From contig CACVBU010000615.1 in the NCBI GenBank assembly GCA_902728285.1, forward strand, positions 445,764 through 509,763: DNA of 64,000 nucleotides, in the 5' to 3' direction. The position numbers and the translations under genes are program-made. Source of the stretch: Clytia hemisphaerica (lineage: Eukaryota; Cnidaria; Hydrozoa; Leptothecata; Clytiidae). Under the pieces are notes generated by a model. That model was not told where the DNA came from. It searched no databases and saw only the letters and a list, made by a program, of their open reading frames with translations. Positions 57,579 to 64,000 of the stretch are shown here, piece by piece (the first letter of the stretch is position 1; the number at the start of each line of letters is the position of its first letter).

Positions 57579-57722
57579 CACACCTCTGTATCAGTGATCC
57601 GGTCAGATCCACCGCTGTGGATAACCTGGTGAAAGAATTGCCAAAAATGACCTAATCTTGAGTCCCAGTGAAATAACGAGTGAGCCCTGGCAAAATCATT
57701 CCTACCGGGTTACTGAGGGGTG
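57579..57722. mobile_element. short CACCCCTGT-family element
   Basis: 'cacacctctgtatcagtgatccgg' (read as 'cacacctctg' and 'cagtgatccgg') and the right end 'ccgggttactgaggggtg' are inverted. It lies about 220 bp upstream of the 56238 gene. Confidence 0.6.
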
Positions 57723-59287
57723 TTTCAACTGACTAAAGTATTTATAGAGCTTTGAGATCGGGGTCATTACTACCTTACCATATTCAGCTGGACCTCTAAA
57801 ATCCATGGCCAGAGCATTTACTTCAAAACCATCACAGTAAACTGTACACAGTGTAAATTATACAAAGAATAGAGATATGTTTCATATAAAAAGCTAAGAC
57901 AGGTTGACTTAAGTATTTATTAAGTTTGTTGTCAGCACAAGTTATAATCTGGTACATAATAACAGGCTACATAACGTGCTGATAGTTCATATATTTATAT
58001 TTGTTTTTCTGACTTTTGTTTCTATTTCATCATACAATGAAGTTGTTATCGCATAATTTTACCACACAGTATACGCCATAACTTTGGTTAGTTACACACA
58101 AAAAACCCTTGTTTATAAGGGATGCCTGACCAGCATGACCAAACTAACTTTTCAAAAAATAAATCCAAAATAATTGAGATTCTCAACGGTGTCATATTTT
58201 TTCTTTAGTTACACTACTTTAGTTACTGAGTGGTAATTCATAGTAAAAACCATAGCCCCAACAATTTGAGGAGTCAGGGGTGAAAAATTTCATCGTCAAC
58301 TCACTGCTACCCTTCCTTAACTAGCTCTAACTCTAACTCTAGCTCTAACTCTAACCTCTTAACTAGCCACTCTATGTAGAATGGAAATAGTCTAAAAGCG
58401 AGTCGAGAAGCTACATATATATATAGCCATTCATAGTTCCTGTTGAACTCCCAGTTGCTCACGGTGCTCTTTCATATCTTACTAAACTAATCCTTCTTGA
58501 TCGATGGCTTGCTAAAAAACGAACATTCCAACTGAAGCTTGAATTTTACTTACTGACTATCAACATAAGATCGCAAGCTATGACAAGAAATAATATGCTA
58601 CTTCGCGTATAAGAAGTTCCCTATAGAAATATTCAAATACCATCACTAATGGAGGAACACAAATACATTCCATGTAGGTGCCTTCCAGCAAAATTTGTAA
58701 CTTTTTTATTAAGTAATCATGACGCAACACAAGGAAATAAACGAAAGAAAAATCCGCTCATATCGTCACCTCCGCTCACTGAAAATGTATCGCTAACCAG
58801 CCTACATCCTTACTCAAAAACTAAAAAGTAAGAAAAAAATATAGGAAATAAAAGCGATCAAAAAATGTACAATAAACTTCAAGCAAAAAATGTATCATGT
58901 TAATTTTAAGCTGTGAATCACTGCGTAACAGTTCCTATCGTGGTAATAGAAAGAATTATTATTAAAAATATAGTCCTGCAAACCTCTATTTTGTGAATTA
59001 TCAGTTTCAATAAAAGATTTTTTTTACTACGGTCAGCTTACCTGGTAGGTGCTGAACTTGATTAAATGAAAAATATACTTCTGTGAGAATTAAGCATTTT
59101 TACTTTAATACGATTATATATTACCTCCTCTGCTATCATCTTAATACTAAGGTATTTCTATGTATCTGTGTGCCAAGAACCTGGTAGCTAACTTTCTCTC
59201 ACATTAATCCGAAATTATTAATTCATAAGCAAGACCTTCATCTCCATTTTTCCTAGAAATTTAGAATACATCTGCTAAACTCGTTAT
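57723..59287. other. intergenic; short CTCTAA array at 58320-58362
   Basis: About seven head-to-tail copies of CTCTAA/CTCTAG occur near 58320-58362. Otherwise AT-rich, with no recognised gene. Confidence 0.5.
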
Positions 59288-59530
59288 ACAGGGTGTCCCT
59301 AATAAAAGTATCGAGTTTGAACATGCGATTGAGTAGAAAGTTTTAAGTATTGTATTCACAAGATTGTATTTTAAGCTCTCCCTCTTTTTATTGATTAATT
59401 TATACGTTGTAACTACCTTTTGTAATGAGCCTATGTGATGGAGAACGTTCTTATATTTTAGCGATAACACACACAAACTTTTTTACTCAATCGCATGTTC
59501 AAACTCGATACTTTTATTAGGGACACCCTG
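59288..59530. mobile_element. mariner-like MITE, second copy
   Basis: CAGGGTGTCCCTAATAAAAG and its inverse are flanked by TA. It aligns with 11200-11450 end to end with only a few substitutions and a small deletion. Confidence 0.92.
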
Positions 59531-59903
59531 TACTGTCGAGAACACTCACGTTAGAGTTGATTATGGCTTGTGTGACGTTTATGTAAGGCTAGTGTTGAAT
59601 TATCTTTTATACTAATGGCCAAAATACTGGGTGTTCCAATAAAAAGTCCCCCTTTTTGAAGTGTATATTCTTGAGTTCTATGAATTGTTAAAGAATCAAT
59701 TCTTTTGCATTGGTAAAAGAGGAAGGATAAACTCAAATTTTGAGGGGTCGTTTGTCAAATTTGATCACCTAGATCAAAAGTTATAGTCTAAATGCGAAAA
59801 CAAAACTTTTCAAAAAAGTCGAAAAAGGAGAAAAATGAGGGTATTAAATTTATTGTATGACAAGACACTATTGTTTTTTTTTTTCATCATCTGGAAATGT
59901 ATT

Positions 59904-60092
59904 TCAATTTTCACCAAAGCACTTACTTACACAATTAATCATTCCTGCAAAGGCGTTTCGAATCATTTGGGGGTCAAGATTAGCTGCAACATTTCTGACT
60001 GAAGCTTTAAATTGATCAAGGATCTGCGCAAATTTGTGAGTTGCTCCCAGATTTCTTGTTTCATGTAAACCCCACAAAAAGAAATCACACAC
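59904..60092 (-). pseudogene. mariner transposase C-terminal remnant
   Basis: The - strand encodes CDFFLWGLHETRNLG and a further about 45 residues ending CFGEN. The phrase D-F-F-L-W-G is the hallmark of the last part of the catalytic domain of IS630/Tc1/mariner transposases, carrying the third acidic residue. The preceding catalytic motifs and DNA-binding domain are absent because the poly-G element cuts the frame at 60125-60132 and little transposase-like sequence resumes beyond 61090. It is non-functional. Confidence 0.8.
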
Positions 60093-60132
60093 ACTCCTCC
60101 ATTGTTGACCACCTTCCTTGGAAACAGACCAC

Positions 60133-61082
60133 CCGGGGGGGGGGGTACTAGGGTTTGCGAGCTGACGGGGGGGGGGTGCCGCCCGACTTTCGAACTTTGG
60201 ACCCTTACCGGGACTAAAAAGGAGAAAACAAAGGTAAATTTTGGGAATTTTACGACCCTTAGCGGGACTAATTTGACCAAATTTCGATCTTTCAGGGGGT
60301 AAAAAGTTGAAATTTTCCTATTTTTCCGACCCTTACTGGGACTGAAATTTGATTTTCTGATTTTTCCGACCCTTAGCGGGACTTTGGAAGTCCAAAAAAG
60401 GTACCCTTAACCCTTTAAGTGCCGATGTCGTATATATACGACATGGGCTATATAGGAGGGCGAAGCCCTCCTGTAATGCCCAGTTTGAGTTAGAAATCGT
60501 TATTTTTGGTCGAACTCGTAGGAATTAGATTGTCCTTTATGGTCAAGCAAAAAAAAATTCAAAAGTGAGTCTTTCCAGCGAAATTTTAAGCAAAAAAGTC
60601 AAAAAAATGCAAAAAATTGACAAAAATTCACTTTTTTGAGATTCTGACCGTTTTTTGACTATTTTTGGTCAACGAGTGATCCAAGAACCTCCAAATTTGG
60701 CCCTGTTTTACTTTATTCTGTCTTCTAGTGAATTGATTTGAAATTTTACCACTGGGCACCTTTTCATCAGTTCAGTCAGGTCCGCGCAGCGGGCCTGACT
60801 GCTTTAATTCCCTAACCTACCCCCCCCCCCCTTGGCCGCCGCCCACCACGCCCTTCCTAAATCGGGCGGCGCCGAAGGCGCCCAAAAGAAAGAAGAGACT
60901 CTAAGCTATCCAACGAGCTATATACGAGCTTCTAATTCCTTCTAGATCAGGAGATATAAGCCCTTAAAGTTTGAACTAGCGATTTTTTAAAAAAAACTTA
61001 GAAAAAAGGACCCTGGCACTCAAAGGGTTAAGGGCGGCACATATCGTACCCTCCATTTGCCTAAGTACTCCCCCCCCCCGGG
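60133..61082. mobile_element. poly-G-capped element, copy E, carrying a nested insertion
   Basis: CCGGGGGG...GTACTAGG opens it and CCTAAGTACTCCCCCCCCCGGG closes it. The perfect 8-bp repeat CAGACCAC lies at 60125-60132 and 61083-61090. 'gggtgccgcc' / 'ggcggcacata' are inverted. The internal word 'gacccttagcgggact' occurs about four times. A piggyBac-like element splits its right part. Confidence 0.93.
60411..61027. mobile_element. piggyBac-like non-autonomous element
   Basis: TTAA lies outside both ends (60407-60410 and 61028-61031). The ends are CCCTTTAAGTGCC and GGCACTCAAAGGG, inverted with a small difference. CCC ends plus TTAA are diagnostic of piggyBac-type transposition. The subterminal palindrome 'gtcgtatatatacgac' and 'gcgaagccctcc' are notable. 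No transposase is present. Confidence 0.92.
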
Positions 61083-61366
61083 CAGACCACGAAGAGACTT
61101 TGATCGTTAATGTATTGATAAAAGAAGAGTTTCTTTATGATGATTTAATAAGATTTAATAACCCCTCATTTTTCGCCTTTTTAAACTTTTTTTTTGAAAA
61201 GCAATGTTTTAGCATTTAGGCCATAGCTTTTGATCTAGTGGACCAAATTTAACAAATGACCCCTCGAAATTTAAGTTTATCATTCCTAAATAGATGATTC
61301 TTTAACAGTTCATAGAACGCGAGAAAATACACTTTAAATAAGAGAACTTCTTTTTGGGACACCCGG

Positions 61367-61852
61367 TACATCAAAATAAGATCAAAGGTTAGAAGTTTAA
61401 TTGGACTAAAAAATGAAGATAAAAATGCAAAAAAAAGAAGAACACCTGGTATTCTGTTCAATGTAAAAATTTATCTATTTCTTGTTCAACACCAATGTAT
61501 ACGTTTGCACAATAATGCATTATTTTTGAAACCACACTACGTTTCCACTAGAAAAAAAAAACCCTGTAAACATAAAATAAAAACTACAATTAAATTCTTT
61601 AAAATTTGGATTAAATAGGTCCATAATATCTATATTAAAACCTAAAACAAACCAATTAAGAACCAAATGAACAAAAAAATGTAAACTATGACGAAGATAA
61701 ATTAAAACAAGACATTAAACAATAAACTGGGACAATATGGAAAAACAGCAGAGGATTAAGTAAAAGGGTATGCCAAAAAATCCTTCCAAGATTCGAATCC
61801 GAGGAGAAAAACTGCTAGATCATAGAGAAATACTGTGAGGTGCTTATATATA
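61367..61852. other. intergenic, no recognised feature
   Basis: A-rich sequence, with no gene recognised. Confidence 0.4.
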
Positions 61853-62012
61853 CAGTTGACGCTCTCTAATCCGACGTTCTATTATTCGATACGTTCCATT
61901 ATTCGATAGTATCGAAAGTCGCCGTCAACAAGAAACTCTCATAAACCACGCTCTACTATTCGATACGCACCCCCTTTTTCTTCTTGAAAATCGAATTAGA
62001 GAGGGACAACTG
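61853..62012. mobile_element. pogo/Tigger-like MITE, complete
   Basis: TA|CAGTTGACGCTCTCTAATCCG and 'aattagagagggacaactg' are inverted. The interior 'ttctattattcgatacg' and 'gtcaacaagaaactctcata' match the copy in MMP intron 5. Confidence 0.82.
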
Positions 62013-63007
62013 TTCATGACCTATTCATGACGTTATGGATCATTAAATATCATAAATATCTAAAAATAAAAATAAAAATTTCAAAGGTCAGCAACTCAGA
62101 TGCACTCAAAACTTTTATTTTCACTTGTAATATTGGAAAGGCCAAGTCCAAGTGAATGAAAAGGAAAATAAAAGACAAAAAGATTGTATAGAAAGGATTG
62201 TAGGCTTCTTAGTTCAATCAAAAAGGTTTGGAGACTAGTATCACAAAATGTTATCTTGAAATTACATCTGATAGAAAAAAAGTATAAACTTTTCATCCCC
62301 TGAAATTTTCATAACAGTTAAAAAATAATTTCGTAAAATTTCAAAAAGAAATATTCATTTTCTATTTCAATAAACACAGAAGGTAGCTGTTGATCTGAAA
62401 TTTTGTCTTTTCATTTCCTTTAGAGAGAGAAGTCAATAAATTCCATTAGGGAATAAAGGTCTCAATTGTAAATTTTCAGCTATACCGTTAAAGACTAAAG
62501 CCATCATTAGCATAGCCAAAAAAAAAACACCATTTTTAAAAATTATAAATTATAAAACTGTTGGTAAAACTTCCTTCATTCTGAAAATAAAAATCCAATT
62601 GGCTAAAAGGTAATTGGCCTATAACCTAGGTATTGCTATTTCGTTTTAAAAATATTATTTTAAATAAACTTCTTCACTATGAATACAAGTATTTACTAAA
62701 CAGACTGTTTATTTTATGGTAGAAATCCTTTTCCAAAACGTTTAAAGTAGTCATTTTAAACTTGGGCTGTATGAGTTTTAAAATTATTTTACCAAATGGA
62801 GAGGTAGTAATATAAAACGCATAGGCTAGAAGCTCTGAAAAAGAAAACTTTAAATTTTTATCAGCTGATTGTGAAGAGATGATGTAATGCGGTTTAGATG
62901 TTGATAGTCTAAGACGTTTTAAGTTTTGTTAAAAATATTTTCATAGATCGAAATCGAATAAGGTCAAGAAAAAAGCCTTGTTGATCAAATCGGATATTAA
63001 AAATCAT
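62013..63007 (-). other. probable TRAM 3' UTR and flank
   Basis: AT-rich non-coding sequence following the TRAM stop codon on the - strand. Several AATAAA-type words occur, so the true transcript end cannot be fixed. No other gene was recognised. Confidence 0.4.
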
Positions 63008-63215
63008 CTAATCTTGTTTTTCTTGTTTCTCCTTCTTTACTCGAGGTGATGATCTGTTGGCTTTTCCGTTTTTCGCATCCTTGGTTTTCTTCTTCTTTTC
63101 AGTCGTGCGTGCGGACCGTGCGGGCATTGAATCACGGTAGCGTTGGACTTGGAACATGATGAAGTTCCATGCCATCCAGGCTTGAACGAGAACAACAGCG
63201 GCCAACCAAGCGATA
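63008..63215 (-). CDS. TRAM-type translocating chain-associated membrane protein, last exon
   Basis: This is the 3' terminal coding exon of a multi-span ER membrane protein that helps nascent secretory and membrane chains at the Sec61 translocon. It begins at a splice acceptor (reading 'attatgtttag' on the - strand, 63216-63226) in phase 2. It encodes about 68 residues: the end of the last membrane helix (IAWLAAVVLVQAWMAWNFIM), then FQVQRYRDS and a Lys/Arg/Ser-rich cytosolic tail ending KKEKQEKQD. The pattern Q-A-W-M-x-W-x-F-I-x-F-Q-x-x-R-x-R-[DE] followed by a basic tail is characteristic of TRAM1/TRAM2. Upstream exons should lie at higher coordinates; none was recognisable before 64000. The alternative is another TLC-domain protein, less likely. 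Confidence 0.82.
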
Positions 63216-63226
63216 CTAAACATAAT

Positions 63227-64000
63227 AAAAAAGATCTTCTTTATAAAAGTTAGTTTAGATTTAGGGGTTAAATAGTAACGTTGATTTTCAAATTATAAAA
63301 GATTCAAATATTTAGAATGAGTTTTTATACTAGTTTCTAGCTGAGGGGACAAATATTTAAATTCGAATAATAGAGGTTCGAATAAGAGACGCATGACTGA
63401 AGACAGTTCCAAGTGTTACCAGAGTATGAGTTCAACGTTCGAAAGGAAGGGGTTAAATAACACCAAATTGTATAAATAAAGTTAATTGGGCGGGAACGAG
63501 CTTCAAATAATCTTTTACAAAAACTAAGAAGTTACTGGTTCAATGGATATTGAATTTTAGAATAGTTTGTGATAAGAAATTTACCGAATAGTTTGTGTAT
63601 TGTAATTTCCACTAATACAATCAATTCGTTCGATTTGTGATTTTCCGAGTCCAAACCTGAATATGGAAAAGCACAAGGGTCAAGATACATGGACACACTG
63701 TTCAGTTTAAACGAAAACACTTGAGAGAGCCCGTGAGAATTAGCCTTTTCAATTATTTTCCATCAAACCTCTCTGGAAATATGTGTCTCAAGGTAGGGGG
63801 GGTCAAGCGTTACACCGGAACACTATGAGTAATAAATGAATTTTGATAATTTTGAAAAAGGACCACCAGCCCTTTTCGCTTAGTACAAAATATACTAACT
63901 GATTTTGAGGTCAAATTTCAATGCATCACCCCCAAAATAAACCATTATCGCAATTTTGGCCATTTCAACATCTTTGATGTTGAAATTATGTTAGAAATTA
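63227..64000. other. probable TRAM intron
   Basis: If the TRAM call is right, this is intron sequence up to the window edge. 'aaattcgaataatagaggttcgaataag' (63359-63386) resembles a pogo/Tigger-like end. No upstream exon was recognised. Confidence 0.45.

Larger units (their letters stand above)
59637..61366. mobile_element. mariner-like element with long inverted ends, internally broken
   Basis: TA|CTGGGTGTTCCAATAAAAAG on the left and 'ctttttgggacacccgg|TA' on the right open inverted arms about 230 bp long that match through 'ttaaagaatca', 'gaggggtc', 'ctagatcaaaag' and 'aatgaggg'. A transposase remnant lies against the left arm. The middle is replaced or interrupted by the element at 60133-61082. 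Confidence 0.88.

Overview
This window is nuclear DNA from a multicellular animal, probably an invertebrate. It has a low-GC, intron-bearing layout with few genes and many repeats. Evidence for an animal is a nine-exon matrix metalloproteinase with GT-AG introns, a secreted-type LRR/EGF transmembrane receptor, and the last exon of a TRAM-type translocon protein. I cannot name the phylum from the sequence alone.

Genes, left to right: (1) a complete MMP gene on + (10249-16048), encoding pre-, pro-, catalytic and hemopexin domains; (2) an uninterrupted LRR/EGF single-pass membrane protein on - (22853-24217); (3) an uninterrupted, heavily glycosylated-looking single-pass membrane protein of unknown family on + (44883-45764); (4) an uninterrupted protein on - (56238-57359) with an N-terminal myristoylation-like start, an IQ motif and a DUF4347-like domain that seems to have lost its catalytic residues; (5) the 3' terminal exon of a TRAM homologue on - (63008-63215), whose other exons lie beyond the window. 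These genes do not form an operon or an obvious pathway. Genes 1-3 act at or outside the cell surface, and gene 5 serves the secretory pathway.

Almost everything else that can be named is short non-autonomous DNA transposons, recognised by paired inverted ends and target-site duplications (TSDs). There are at least eight families: a CACG-ended TA-target MITE with about 15 copies; a CACCCCTGT-ended TA-target family; a poly-G/poly-C capped family with 8-bp TSDs (six complete copies); CAG-ended pogo/Tigger-like elements; a CAGGGTGTCCC mariner-like MITE (two near-identical copies); a piggyBac-like TTAA family; hAT-like elements; and an element with a 1-kb T-rich interior. A mariner relic at 59637-61366 carries a poly-G element, which itself carries a piggyBac-like element.

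Other structures are a perfect 2 x 480-bp tandem duplication (6141-7100), a large inverted repeat in which only one arm has an amplified 20-mer (4433-4747), degenerate tandem arrays at 140-620 and 2611-3250, and a tRNA-derived SINE-like unit near 9443. Remaining gaps are AT-rich, without recognisable coding sequence.
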